Positions 1 through 14,300 of a DNA stretch of 64,000 nt are shown here, piece after piece. The stretch spans positions 496,001-560,000 of the forward strand of contig JAJQJQ010000042.1 in NCBI GenBank assembly GCA_028622995.1. The letters are read 5' to 3'. This stretch comes from Panagrolaimus kolymaensis. Taxonomy: Eukaryota > Nematoda > Chromadorea > Rhabditida > Panagrolaimidae. Every line of letters begins with the position of its first letter. The first letter of the stretch is position 1. Below the pieces are notes generated by a model. It searched no databases. It worked only from the letters and a program-made list of their open reading frames with translations, and was not told where the DNA came from. Made by a program: the position numbers and the translations under genes.

Positions 1-3000
1 CTCCAAAAAAAAAGTTTGTTTTTATATCAAAAATTTTCTTATAAGCTTATGATTCATCGAGTTTTTCAAGGCCAAAGTTTCTAATTTTTTTTCACGGAAG
101 TAAAAATTATGTTTTAGTCTTGTTTCATCACTTTTAAACCTTTTTCAATAATAAAAAGATGTGATGGTCGTACTCATCTTCATCTTCACGTCATCGAAAT
201 TTATTTTTATTTACTTGTTTCGGGTTTTTTTTGCACTTAAAAGTACATAAGACAAAATACATTGACTTGACTTAAAGAAAGAAAAAAATAAAATTTTTGT
301 TGCTAAAACTTGAATTTAAGAACCGTAAAAAGCGACAAAAAAAGTGTATTTTTAAAATTTTTTAGAAAAAATATGGTAGAAAAAAATTCAAACTGAAGAA
401 TTTTTTGTTGAATTCACAAAAGCCTATTGATTTGCAAACATCTATGCTAATTAAATTATTTGGGCTTTTTGTATTTACTTTTTATATCGATGCTATGGTA
501 AATCTCAACTAAAATAAAGGCAGCAAAGGAAAATAAATTGCCATTATTTTTTATTTAGGAAAATTCAAGATAATATTGTAGTTTTTTTTATATTCTTTAA
601 CCATATATTTTATTAAATTTTACAATACTTTTATTGCATTTTTTTGGATTTAAATATCAATTTTAACTCTCCTCACTGAATTGCCAGAGAAATTTTTATT
701 GTCATTGTTTTGTTTCCTATAAAATTAACTGCCAGAGAAAAAATTGCAGATTTTCTTTTTGTTCTAGAAGGTCTTGCTCACGTTTTTCATTTTTTTCTGT
801 TGTTATTTTAGAAAGAAACAAAAACTCGTTTTTTTGTGGTTGATAAAATATAAAAAATTAATCAAATTCAGCATGATGATGATGCACCGTTTTTGGTTGA
901 TTTGGGTGCTTCTTTATAAAAAAAGAAAATTCGATGATAATGATGACAAACACAATAAAATAAATTTGTAAAAGAAAGAGAGATAGAGTAAAGAGTTGAA
1001 AAGTTTAAAAAAGATATAATACATACATAAGAAGAAGAAAAAATGTGACCGGTCGAGTAATATAGTTGAAGGACACAAAAGTTTTAGGTTTTTGCAAACG
1101 TGAGTGTAATAAATTTTTTTATAAATTTTTTCACAAAACCCAAATTGTTGTAGTTAGCCCCTTCTGCAGAAAAAAAATTTGGTTTGTATATTTTAATTTT
1201 CCTTATTCTATTTTTTAACAGAATTTTTAATAAAAAATTCTAGAATTATAAATCTTTTTTATTTTAAAAATTATAAAACTTTTGGACTTATCAGTAAAAG
1301 TTTTTCATTTATTATTTCTACAAAATTTTGAATTCGATAATTTTGTTCCTTAAAATTGATTTTTATCTTTTATCAAAGTCATGCTTGAAAAATTCTTTAA
1401 CTCCTTTTTATTTATTTATTTATTTTTTTTTTTTTTTTCATTATTAATCTTTGAAAAACAAAAATAAAAGTTTCATTATTTCCAGAACTTTTGTTTTCTT
1501 CTAATTATGATTTTCTAATTTATTACATAATTTTTTTTCTTTTCGGAATCTCCATATTTTTTCGATAAACAAAAACAACAAAAAACACAAAAACAAATAA
1601 ATAAAAATAGGTTCAATTTTCTAAACCCTTTTTACGTGCAAAATCAAAACTTTTTAGACCACAAAAAATTAAGAAATGAAGATTTTTATTTTTTGCGAAA
1701 ACTTTTTTTTTATTTGCGGTTTCAGGTTATTATTATTGCGTCACAAAGAAATACGCAATTCATTGAGAACGACATTGACCCTTATTTATAAAAAATAAAT
1801 AACAAAGAAAATCAATCCATTTTTGTTTTAAAAAACTAAAAAAATGAATTTTTCTTAGAATCAAAAAATTATTTGTACGTCAAAAAAATGAATTCATTTG
1901 CATGTGAATTCGCCCAATCTATCTCCATTTAACTCAACTTGAACTTCTTCATTTTTCCTTTCATTAAAAAAAAATAAATCGAAACAAAAAATAACAATAA
2001 AAAATAAACTAAACAACAAATTTGGCGTTTTGCTGCGCCGCATTAATTAAAATAAAGTTTAATTTTTATGCATCTATCAAAAATTCCGTAAAAATGATAA
2101 AACTTTCTTCCAATGAAAAACTTTTTAGACTTTTTTTTACTTCATAAATTTGACAAACAAAATAACGTCACGACTGCCCTTTGCAAAAAAAAAAAAGGAT
2201 TCAGCCAGCCAGTTCGAAAGAAACAAACAAACAAATAAATAAACAATTACTTCTGATCACCGCTATCAGTGCAATTTTTTTAGAAGACACTTTTGAACAT
2301 TGGTTATTATTTTCTTTTTTTATTTTCTTTCTTCAAATTTTTAATTTTTCTTTAAAATAATCGTCTACGTTTTTATGAACGGCCAAAAATTATGAAGTTG
2401 TTGTTATTTATTTATTTTTATAGTTTAAAAACAAAGTCAACCTTTTTTTAAAAAATAAATAAAATTCTTTGTTTTTTTTGATTCAATTAAAATTTTAGCA
2501 TTAAAAAAAGTGAAACGTGATTTACCGAAAGTTTTGGAAATGGGTTTTAAAGGACCAATTTTTTTATCAAAATTATTAGAAATCGGCTTGATTTCTTTTT
2601 AAAATGAAATTTTTTATTCTGTTGTATCAACCTCGAAAAGTTTGCTAGTTAGCAATCGGATGTCTTCAATTTAAGATATTTTGCCAAAACCATTAAGAAT
2701 TGAGAACTTTTTAATATTTTTTTCTTGTCTTGTCTTTGACCTTGAGATTTTTGCATCTAAAAAAACTTTTTTTTTCAAGAAGAAAATAATCCCATTAAAA
2801 ATGCATTTTTTTTTGTTTGACCCAACAAAATCTGTTCCTTCTTCGAGTCTTCCATTTTTTGTTTGTTGTCAATTTAACTTTGTAATTTTGCTTTTCTTTG
2901 CACTCATTGAATTCGCGCCTCTTCATTCCCATAATAAAAAAGGAGTTTGGCAAAATTCAATAAAAATAAAACTTTTTTTGTGTTTGCATGACTTGTCGTC

Positions 3001-4583
3001 GCTGCCCAAACCTCATCTTTCTTGCGAGAGAAAATTTTATAAAATAAATTTTTAAATTTGTCTTTTTTAATGGTATTTAAAAAATAAATACGGAACAACT
3101 ACAGTCAAGGACACTTGAGAAAGAAAGAAAAACTTTAAGACACTCATATTAAAACCATTTTTTACAGGTTTTTGTAATTTTTTATTGTAAAAAAAGTTAG
3201 AATTATATTTTTTTTAGTAAAAAAGAGAGGAACTTTCAAGTTTTTTTAAAATAAGGAAGAGTAAAATCAATTTGTTACTACTGGGATTGTTGCCACACGT
3301 TACATAGAACAAAAAGTTTGTTACTTGCACTCTTCCAAAGAAAGTAAATTTTTTTTACTTATTATAAATTATCAATTTTAAGGGTCTTTTAAGATTTGAG
3401 TCTTGTTACAGGGATTCTTGCCACAAAAGTTTTTTTAAGGATTATTTTTGAAGCTGTTTAACTCCCGGCCAATTCTTTGAATTAAACTCTTATTTTTTAT
3501 ACCGCCCAGTAATAAACTACAACGCCATCTCGAGAAGTTTCTATTTTCTATCATCATCTTTTTTCGTTGTCTTCCATTTTTTTGTATCTTTGTCCTTTTA
3601 CATTATTTACCTACAACATTTTTCGTTTTACTAAAACAAATGAAAATAAAAACTTCACTATTGACACATTCGCATTGAGTCTTTTTTCGTTTCCATTTGT
3701 TGATTTGTAGATTCTACCCAAAAAATTAATTATCATCATCATCACATTACCCCGAGACTATCAACATGGTGACTTTAAACCCTTTAATTTTTTGTAACCT
3801 ACACACTACATTTAATTATTTCTTAATCGTTCTTTAAATTCTCAAAAAAGAGCCTTGAAAAAAAAACGGGATTCTTAAACTATTTTTTATTTATTTATTT
3901 ACTCACAATTTTTCTTATCCAATATCATTTTTTTTGTTTTGTAGTAAGTAAAAACTTCGATAATTTTTTTATTTTTCAGAAAGTGATTCGATTCTCGCCT
4001 GCTACTACTTGCATCATTTATTTAGTGCACACAGAGACACAGAAACTCCATTGTCTGTGTTTTAACACAATTGAACACAAAAAATTTAAGAAAAGGAATT
4101 ATATTTTGTGTTTGTGACTATTATTTTTTTTTGTTGATGAGAAATAGGTTCAAGAACAATAATTACATATATAAAAAGAAGTAAATTTGTGATTGTGTGA
4201 AAAGAAAAATTCGTTTATTCATTTATTTATTAATCTACCAAACTATTTATTTTTTGGAGGCTCACATTCTTCCAAAATAAAAAAGTGGAACAATAATAAA
4301 AGAATCCATTTATTCGGTCTCAAAACGATTGATTTTGTATTTTTTTTTCTATTGTTTGATGCTTCGATAGCTTCGAATACTTTTTAATTAATTAATTAAG
4401 TTATTGTTGTCGCTGTTTTTATTGTTCAAAGATTTTGGTTAACAAAAGAAAAGAAAAAAGTTTTAATTTGTTACTTTTATTTCTCAATTTTGTGATTTGA
4501 TTGACGCTGTTGTTAATATAGTTTTTATTATTATTGTTGTTATTTTGTTTTTTGGAGGAAGAAAAGTACAAACTAAAAAAAAG
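1..4583. other. AT-rich non-coding stretch upstream of the AADAC-like gene
   Basis: I see no coding region here. Short open frames are made of Phe, Lys and Asn codons from T and A runs and lack family motifs. The stretch holds many T and A homopolymers and short TTTA tetranucleotide runs, such as around 1410-1435. An acceptor-like T-run plus CAG at about 3972-3979 could begin a 5' untranslated exon of the downstream gene; nothing confirms this. Confidence 0.6.
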
Positions 4584-7500
4584 ATGATATCAGCGGTTAT
4601 AACATTTCGTCATGTTTATGGTAATCTCATTATGGATTTATTAGCTTCAGCTATGGATAAAAGTTTAATAGGAAAATTTAAGGTTAGTTTATTTTTATTT
4701 AAAAGAATAGTTTAAAGACCTTTCAAATTTTTAAATAAACACAAGCCTCTAAAATGTTGTCAGGTTTTTTGTAAATCTTTTTATTCAAATTTTTATGAGA
4801 TAATTTTTTTAAAATCAAATCCTCCATTATTTTTAAATCAAAAAAAAATTTTTCATCTTCAAGCTCGTTTTTTACTCACTGATTTCATATCCGCTGTCTG
4901 CTATGTATGCGCATAAATTTTCTTGTTGTCGTCGTCGTCTCATTGTGACGTATCTTTTGAGACACATTCCATCGCATTTTTTTTTGATGGAGTTGCAAAG
5001 AAAAAAAAATTTTTTATTTCCCGCAACATAAATTTTTTCAAAGAAAAAAATAATTAACACAAGCCATAGAAGAAAAAATGCAGCTTTTGTTAATCATGCA
5101 ACAACAAAAAAAGATGGATGGATGGAAAGAAAGAAAGAAAAAATCAGCGATCGCAAGCTATGACAGAGAAGTAGAAAAAAATGCGTGTTCACAATTTTTT
5201 TAGTTGTCCGATTCTTAGAGATTCATATTTGAGTTAAGAACGTCGTGTTTAGTTACAGATTGAATTGATCAGTCAAAAATAAAAAATGTTTCAAATTTTC
5301 TGAATGTCTTTCTTTAGAAAAAAAATATGAATGCTTTGGATCCAATTTTGAGTAATTTTTATTTCGGAAGTTAGCCATTTTAGAAAGATTTCTGAAAAGC
5401 TTTGGCTTTTACAAGAAAATTTTAAAGATTAGAGAAAATTCTTTTTTACTTTTCGTTCCCTCATATTATTATTTGTTGCCTCGTTGTTTAAGTGCTGATT
5501 GACCACCATAAAAGAAAATAATTATTAGCACGCTTCAGCAGGAAAAAAAAACTAAGAACTTTGTTCTCATGAAAAAATTTTTTTTCTTTTAACATTTTTA
5601 ACGTTGTTGCACTTGAGTATGTATCCTTATCAAACAACACAACCACTGTTTTTAACATTATTTTTTGGGAAGAAGACACAGAGTCTAGTCAATTCTCCTT
5701 TTAATGCATTATAACTTTTTTTTTATTAGCTTTGCTTCACTTTATTATTATTACTTTCATTGTTGCTTGCTTATAACTTTGATTGTTGTTTATAAGATTG
5801 GAATTTTTTGACCATTCTTCCACCATCAAACTAAAACCATTTTTGAAGATGTAAGTCTTGGTTCTCGATGGTATAAAAAAAAGGTTTTTTTTAATCGACT
5901 GCAAAAAAAATTTAGTCGAAACCCCAAAAAAAAAAATTAGGTTAGGTTAAAAAGGTTTTTTTTTCTTCTGCAAAAAAAAAGAAAAGAAAGAATTAATCTT
6001 GAAAAAAAAAATGAAGAAGAAGAAGAATTGTTTTTATGAACGTGTTCGATTTTTTTTGTTGATAAATAAATTTTTTAAACGGTTGAATTCATGGCTCGTG
6101 GTGACTGACATTAATGGATGGTCTTATGATTTTAACATTTTTTATTTTTAATGTTATCGCGGTCTTCTTTACCTTATTTTCGGAAGGTGCTGCTACTTTT
6201 ATTTTTTCAATGAATTTATTCTTTTTTAAACTTTCTAACTTTACAATTCTCATAAACTTTCTGAAAGTAAATTTGTCAACAACAAATTTTTTTTAGGCGT
6301 TTTACTTTTTTTTTACCTTTTTTTCAAACAAAATCAAATTTACTAAACCCCAAAAACAAATTCAAAGAATAAAATAATTGAAAACACGATAAAAATTGAG
6401 GAAGGGCAAAATTAAAAAAGTAGTGTTTATAGTGCAAATAAACTCTTTTTACAATTTTAAGAATCTTCTTTTCACTCTATTTTCTTTTTTAAATTTAAAA
6501 ATAGTTTATTAAAACTGGTTTCGATTCGGGAATGGAAAAATTTGTTAAAATAAAGATAGCGGGAAAATTAATTTTACTCCTACAAAAAATGTCTATAATT
6601 AATTAACTCTTAAATTTTCGAAGCTAATGTGCATAATTAATTTCCGGGATTCTTAAAATAAAAATTTCACAAACCGCTTCTTTTAACACTAGAAATATAA
6701 TATTACTTTTTGGATTCCCTCTAATTTTACTTATTTTGTATTTGTTTTTATCGCAATTTTTATTCGGTCATTAAAAAAAAGTGCGTATTAAACACAAAAA
6801 AAAATAAGTTGGCCAAAATTTATCAATCATTATTTTTTTTAAACATATAAAACACGTGAATGAAAAGAAAAAAAAGAAGGAAGGAATTTATGTGTTCGAA
6901 CTTCGAAGTAATCACAAATAAATGATAAACAACTAAAACTTTTAACTCATTAAAAAAAGTTATTTTTTACTTTTATTTTCAACAAAAATGTTGATTTTTT
7001 TATTACCAAAAATCTATAAAATTAAAGATTTATGCCCCAAAAAGTTTATTTTTTTTTAATAAATCGTTTGCTAAAAAGAAATAAATAAATTAAAATAATT
7101 TTAAGTTTAATTTTTTGATATAATATTTTTGGCCGCTTTTTTAACTAACACAAAAACTTATCATTGAAAAAATCTCCCATCTCTCAAACCTCCGCTCGCG
7201 ATCATCGATTGATTATTGGAGTGACCAACCACAAAAAAGGCAAAGAAAAAATCCATCGACTTCGTCGCCGCTTTCTTTTTTTTAATTCTTTTCATGGTCA
7301 ATCAATTTTCTTTCTTTTCTCTCTCTTTTTTTATTACTCAAAATAGCTCGAAAAAAAGTGATGGTCATTTTATTTATTTATTTTCATTTTCTATAAATGT
7401 TTACATACGTAACAAATCGAAGGAAGACGACTAAAATCCATCTGTAAAAAAATGGCTTCTTTCTATCACAAAAAAAAGCTAGAGGAAGAGGAGAAGAGGA

Positions 7501-10500
7501 GGCGATGATGATGACCGCAAAAAGTTGTCGTCGTCGCCGATCAAGGCGATACAAGCATCTTTTTTTTTTGACGCATCTTCTTTTTTCTTTTCCATACTTC
7601 TTTTTATGAATAAAAAAAAGTGGTTTCAAGTCAGCGTCAAAAAAACTGGATTTTCCATCTTTCCTTTTTCCGTCTTTTTTATTTCTGCGTGAAAATGAAT
7701 GGGATTAGATTAAAAATAAAAAAAAATAAAAGAAAAGAAGGAATGAGATTTTAGAGGATTTTTTTATTGGGGAAATGATGATTTAGAAAGTGGATGGATA
7801 TAGCTAAAACATTTTTTTTATTATCATCGTCATTCAACAAAAAAGTTAATAAAGTTTCTATTTTTTTTATTGGGTAAAAGATAACTTTTTTTGGAGATAA
7901 GATATTAGTTGTCGCATTTATTGGTTTTGTTTTTTTATGCACATTTTTTGCGGCCATAGTGTTTTGAAACTTTGAAAAACAACAAAATCAAACCAGATTT
8001 AAACCTTTTTTGTTACTCCTTCTTAAACAACTTGGCCTCTGGGTTCTATTACGCACAATAAAAAGCGATTTGATTGGACATCAATGACTAATACGTAATT
8101 CGCGGTTTTCTGGAATATTCTGTGTTTAAAGTTGCGTTAAAAATCGACAATAAAAAAAATTTAGTTTTTGAAAATACTTTTATTTTTCTGTCTCAAAAAG
8201 CAGTTTGAAGCACAAATTTTTTGTGGTCACGGAAGTCCTAAAAGCAAATTCTATCTTCTTTTTTTTCATTTCTTGACAGTCTCTTGATTTATCGAAATGA
8301 ACTTTCACAAATTTACAAGAATCTTTTTGCTTCTCTGACGACTTCCGTTTGACCGATTGATCAAAGTCTTCATTCCATCATCACTCAATTATTTTAATAA
8401 TATTAGTTTTTATAGCTTTGTTTCTATCTAAATTCGGTCTAAAAAAGTCTGATGATGTTGTCTTTATTTTCTCATAAATACCCGTGTTTCACTTTCTTAA
8501 ATACAGTTTTTGTAATTCCATCAATTTTCTTTATTTTTTTTTTATTTTGCGTTCAAACATTTTTATTTTGTATTTTTCTTGACTATTTTTTATTCGCTAA
8601 AGTTTATTTAATTTTTCGTTCACTCTAAATTTTTCAAAAAAAAAAAACAATTTTTCTTTTCAATTCAATTTTAAAGTTTATTTTCTTATTCCAGCTCGGT
8701 CTTGATACAAGCCCTTCGACAACCGGTGAAGAGGTGGTTGCAATATCAGCGATGTCAATAGCAATAATATTTGCAATAATAGCATTTATTTTTGTTTTTG
8801 TCTTAGCTTTACATATACCATTGCCACCACAAATATGTGATAGACAAAAAATACAAATGTTTGAATTTTTAATTCGATTATCAAATGAATATGTGGTAAG
8901 TATTTTTAGTAGTTAAAAATAATATATTCTTTCCGAGACAATTTTTTGGTCTAATAACGATTATTCTTAAAATTCTGAAACATCGTTCCAAAAATCAAAA
9001 TTTTAATTTTTATTTTAAGAAAATTTTGTGTCAGACAACAATATTCTAAAAACCCAAAATTATAATTTATAAAAGAAATCTTTACCCAAAAAAACTTTTA
9101 AATTTATTAATCTTTTCTTTTTTTCAGGGCGATTTAGTTGAAGTTTTAATTGGTCCAAAAATGAAAAATTATTTTTCTCGTTTCATCGTTGGACTTCCAT
9201 ATAATTTTAAAGCTCGCTGTCCAAAATGGTGTAAAATAGAAAAGCGTGAAATTGATGGAGTTAAATGTCGAATTTATTATCCCGATGCTACCATGAAAAA
9301 GAGTAATGGCTTGGTGGTGTTTATTCATGGAGGTGGATGGTGTTTAATGAGACCAGGTAAATATTATTTATAAAGCCTGTTTTTTTTTTGTTGCTTTCGT
9401 CGCTTTTTTTATTTAGGCTTTTGCTATTCCGTTGTTTTTGTTATTAAAGTTTTTTTGTTGCTAGAAAATAATTTAATTTTAAGACCCACAACAACTTTTC
9501 AAGAATAAAAAATGAATAAAAAAAATAATGTAAGTATTTGCTTTTTTTGAAACTTTGCTTCCCTTTTTTTATTCCATAAAAAATTTTGATAAAGCGACTT
9601 TCACCACAAAAAAAATTTTTTTCGCCTGAAGATTCTATGTTACAAATTTTTTAAATGAAAAAGTTTCCCTTGCTTTGTTTTCGCTTACTTGCTTTTTTTG
9701 CAACTTCTTGGGCTATGACACCAATAATTACCGTTTCAAATTTAACTTTTTTTTCTTGCAGATTATTACGATGGCCCAATATTTAACTTAATATCCAAAA
9801 CAGGCATAACTATTTGCGCAATCGATTACGACCTTGCTCCAGAAGTTACATTTCCTGCACCCTTGATTGAATGTGAAAAAGTTGTTAAAAAAATTTATGA
9901 AGAAGAGTAAGCTTTTTTTTATTCCGCAAAAAATTTAGTTCATAATTTTTATTTTTTAGTCACAAACATTTACAAATTGATCCAACTAAAATTCATATTA
10001 TGGGTGATTCAGCTGGAGGCAATTTATCCACCGTGACTTGTCAAAGATTGCATCGATCTGGATTGAGTCATTATATTCAAAGTCAAATTTTAATTTATCC
10101 CGTTACAAATGTCACAGATTTTCAATCGCCCAGTTATCAATATTATGAAAGAATGTATAAAGGTGCTGGGCTACTTAATCCCACTGTTTTTGCGAGAATG
10201 GTTTTAATGTATTTGGGAATAGAAGCAAATAAGAAAAATGTTAAAATTTTAACACGAAATAAACATATCCCAAGGTAAAGAAATTTTTGATATAAAAAAA
10301 CCATAGCTTTTTAGCGTTTTGAAATATAAATCTAAAAATCTTTAAATACAATTATTTATTTATTAATTTTAATATTTTTTTTCAGTGAAATTCGAAATTC
10401 TAAAGAATATCAATCGGTCACCGATCATTCCATTTTGCCTTTAGCTTTTCGACCCAAAGAACTCTATGATCCTCCAATTCCACCATCGCCGGATTCAACT

Positions 10501-10794
10501 TTAGCACCTTTATTTGCTCAATATGCAATGAATCCCGATCTCAATCCCATATTTGGAAAGGATTTAGAAGGATTACCTGAAGCTATGATAATAACAGCTG
10601 GAGTGGATATCCTTCGAGATGAAGGAATATTATATGGTAAAAAATTAGAATCTCATAAAGTTCCCGTTCATTGGTATCATTATGAAGCAGCATTTCACGG
10701 AATATTAAATATGCCTAAAAGTAAACAACGCAGAAGAATTTTAGAAGATATTGCTGGATTTATTAATGAAAAAACTATACACAAAAAATGTTAA
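4584..10794 (+). CDS. Arylacetamide deacetylase-like serine hydrolase (6 exons)
   Basis: Exons 4584-4682, 8695-8895, 9128-9356, 9762-9906, 9960-10274 and 10386-10794 join in consistent phase to give 465 residues. The family (AADAC / hormone-sensitive-lipase-like alpha/beta hydrolases) hydrolyses lipid esters or arylacetamides at the ER membrane. Visible signs: a hydrophobic anchor at about residues 48-70; the oxyanion motif HGGGW at 167-171; the nucleophile motif GDSAGG at 240-245 with Ser242; the acid in DILRDEG with Asp404; and His434 in FHG. The whole catalytic triad is present, so it should be active. Family members usually start just before the anchor and have about 400 residues; here a 33-codon first exon, 4 kb upstream, adds an N-terminal extension. 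Both sides of that intron are phase 0. A model starting at the ATG in exon 2 is possible but less complete. AATAAA lies at 10983-10988. Confidence 0.9.
4683..8694 (+). other. 4-kb first intron of the AADAC-like gene
   Basis: The intron runs from a GTTAGT donor to an acceptor ending TTATTCCAG. All other introns of this gene are 53 to about 405 bases. It contains only AT-rich sequence, poly-T runs and short purine repeats, with no recognisable nested gene on either strand. It may hold regulatory sites, or it may reflect a distant alternative promoter. Confidence 0.65.
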
Positions 10795-11329
10795 TCAAAA
10801 ATATTTTAAGTGAAGAAAAAAAATATAATGAAATCGGGTTTAAATTTTTTATGAAAAAAAAATAAGAAAAATATTGTGCCATTCAAAAAAACAAAATAAT
10901 TTTATTCTTTTTTCTATGTGAAAAAGAAAGAAAAAAATTGTTTTAAATTTTCTAGTCAAAGATTTTTTTATTAATGTTGTTAAATAAATTTATTTAAAAA
11001 AATACAAAAAAAGGCAAGACAATATTAACACGTTTATAAATGATGACACACACCGGTGACAATAAAAAAGAAAATTGGCAAAAAAATAAAAACTTGCACA
11101 AAGGGGAAAAAAGGCGATGAAAAAGTACTAAAATAATAATTTCTTTAAATTCGAATTAAAAAAAGAAGAAATAAACGCAAAAAAGTAAACTAAATTTTTT
11201 AAACAAAAAAACTCTAAAAATTAAGAAACATTTTTTTTTGGAATCTTAAATAAAAAATATCAAAACTAAAGAATTAATTAAATTACAAAAAATTAACACA
11301 AATATTCTGTAAAAAAAAAGAAAACTGAT
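10795..11329. other. Convergent intergenic region with 3' ends
   Basis: This AT-rich spacer separates the stop codons of two convergent genes. It carries AATAAA at 10983-10988 for the plus-strand gene and A/T homopolymers. I see no gene in it. Confidence 0.6.
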
Positions 11330-14300
11330 TTATTTTTTAATCCCAAAAAATTTAGCAATTTGATCTATTTCTGGAGCGTATGCTTGATTTCTGCTCATTT
11401 TTACTTCAAAATTATTTCTTCTTTGCGGTGGTGGCATTCGATGAAGCAAATCTTCAATGGAATTAAGGGCCATCGCAACATTTTGAATTGATTCTATTTC
11501 ATGATTTGGTAAATAAAGAATTACATTTCGATGTCTGGGTTTCCCAAGGGGAGGCTCAGCTGGGCGTGTTGGTGGCTCAACAATTGGAAGTGGTGGAACT
11601 GGGGTTGGAATTGGGGCCACCTCTTCATCAAAACTTTGGCGATGCTGGTTTTGATGAATTCGTGGAATTGGATTTGAAATTTCTTCATCAAAACTTTGGC
11701 GATGGTTATTTTGATGAATTTGATGGTGATTATTATTATATTCACTAAGTCGACGAGCTCCTTCAGCAGCTAAAGCTTTTCGATTTTGTTTCTTTTTGTT
11801 GCAACATCCGCTGCTACTTGGGCCAGGCTGGAAATGAAAAGTTTAAAAAACTTGCATGATTTTTTGATTATTCTATTTTTCGAAAATGTGAGAATTTTTT
11901 TGATATTTTTTTTGTCGAAACCCAAATTTTTTTTAACAAAATCAATTCTTTGCAAAATAAAAATTAATTTTATCACCAAAAAAGTTTTTTCTGCAAAATA
12001 AAGAAAAGTTTTAAAATCTTTCTTGAATCTTAAAGCAGAGAAATTCAAATTAACCAAAGACATTACAGGAAAAAAAGTTTCTGCAATTAGCCATATTCAA
12101 TAAAAAAAATATATTTACCTCATCATTATTTGGATATTCCCCTTCAAAATCATCATCTTCATAACCCCATTTGTGGAAACCTTCCTCAGGCCAATCCGAT
12201 TGGCAATCTTCCCATTGAGTTGGGCTTTCACATCGAGCATCAAAAAATTCATCTTCATCTTCGGCATTTTCAAATATATTCAATCTTTTTGCGACATGTT
12301 TAGCCAAAACAGTATTTTTATGAATCTAAAATTAATAAATATTTTTTTAAATTTCTCTTAACTTTCTAAAACTTACATCCAAAGCATTATTGCTAAGAAA
12401 TTTACAAACATATTTAAATGCAGTTTGTCGATTGGGATCCAAATTGGTTTCAGCAATAATCATATGCATATTAACTTTTGTTGTTTCTGGATCAATTTTA
12501 TATCCGGCAATTAAACCCGAATCCATAGAATCCAGAAAACCTTGGAAATAAAAATTATATTCTGGAAAATCGGGTTCAATCACTTGTTCGATTCTTTTCT
12601 TTTTTAAATATGCTTTAGATTTGGGTGCTTCATATTTAATTAATGAACCATGGAAAACAAACTAAAAAAAAGGAAATTATTAGTCATGAATCTTAAATTA
12701 AAAGTTTTAAAGGCAGAGCCGAGGCTTATATTCAAAAACTCCGAACACAACAAAAAAAAAATGGCACTAAGTTTTGAGAAAAATTTTGCATTGATTTTAG
12801 TAAATATTTTTTTAAATTAATAAAAATTGTTTAAAATAAAAAATAAAAAAAATCAGATCTAAAGTGCATTTGGGAAAAATTTAGCACGATAATATTGTTT
12901 TTCGTTTTATAAATTTTGAGTAAATAAAAAAAATTCAAAACTCTCAAGAAAAAAAGTGTTTAAATTTAAAAATGGACTTACAACTCCATAATTTTCTTGA
13001 ATTTTCAAACATTTTAATTTAGCTGAACTCGAGTGTTCTACTTTAACAGAAATATAATTATTATCATAAGGATCATCAATATCTCTTCTTTTAAATTTTC
13101 CTGTCACAAAATCTCCCATATCGAATTTTGGCAATTCTGTTTCATCAATAAATAATTGGATGCTTGGATAATCTTTGCAATAAAGCCTTCCAGTTTCACA
13201 ATTAATTAAAAATCCATAAGTTGAAAGTAAATTGGGTTCATATTTTTTAGTTTTTTCTATAGTTTCTTCAGTTAATTCATAAATATCAAATTTAGCTAAT
13301 TCATTTGGGGTTGCACAAACTCGAACCGTAAAAATATCATCCCTTTCACGTTCACGCGTTTCAGGATTTTCTATTTCCCGATTATGAGCATATGGTAAAT
13401 ATCTTAAGCAACCCCGAGAATCAGCAATCATTCCAAGAGTTTCATGATAAAAGAAACCCTTTTCATGATGAGATACATCAAGCTCGATTGTGAACTGAAA
13501 AAAAGGAAATTATTAGCGTAAAAAATAGTTAGAAACATTTTTTTCGAAAACGGAAAATGTTTATTAATTATTTTTGGAAAATTTTCCATTCAAGACTCTT
13601 TTCCATAAACATAGAAAAGTGTCTTTCAACGAAAACATGGTAATTTAAGAATTTATAAACTTACAATATAAAAATCATTTTCAACTTCAATAGTTTCAAG
13701 AGTTTCACATAATCGATATGCTTCAGTAATAGCATAATATTTTCCAGTGGGATGTGGAATATAATCCATCGAAAATATTGAGCCAATAGGAAATTCCCGT
13801 TCACGTTCAAAACAAATAATTATATCATTTTCTATTGCATCTTTATAATGAGTTTTAAGATGAATTATTCCATTATTATTATATCTAAATCCAGATTTAT
13901 TTCCAATAACTGGTTGAGATTCAGGCGCATCCTCTTCATTTAAATCCAAATTTACATCGGGATTTAATCGAGACCATGGCTATAAAAAAATCCGAAAATT
14001 AGTTTTTAACTTTAAAAATAATTTAAAGTTTCTTACCGCCGAAAAAGTTAAAGTTTGTTCAGTGGCAACGGATAAAATTTTATAAACCGTAAATGATTTA
14101 ATTCTTCGAATGGTTGCTGAATCATCAAATTCAATTAATCCTTCATAAACAAGATCGAAGTGAAGATCTACCAAAGGTGTTTTTAATTTGATGGAACCAA
14201 ATTCATGAGTATGAACCCAATCAAGGTTTTCATTAAAAACACAGCAAGCTTTGAACTGAAAAAAAAAGAGAAAATTATTTATTTACTTTTCAAATTTTTA

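Noticed and set aside
4497..4583. In-frame extension of the AADAC-like gene upstream of ATG 4584, with a hydrophobic stretch
   Set aside because: It has no ATG (it would start on TTG), and the true membrane anchor is in exon 2.
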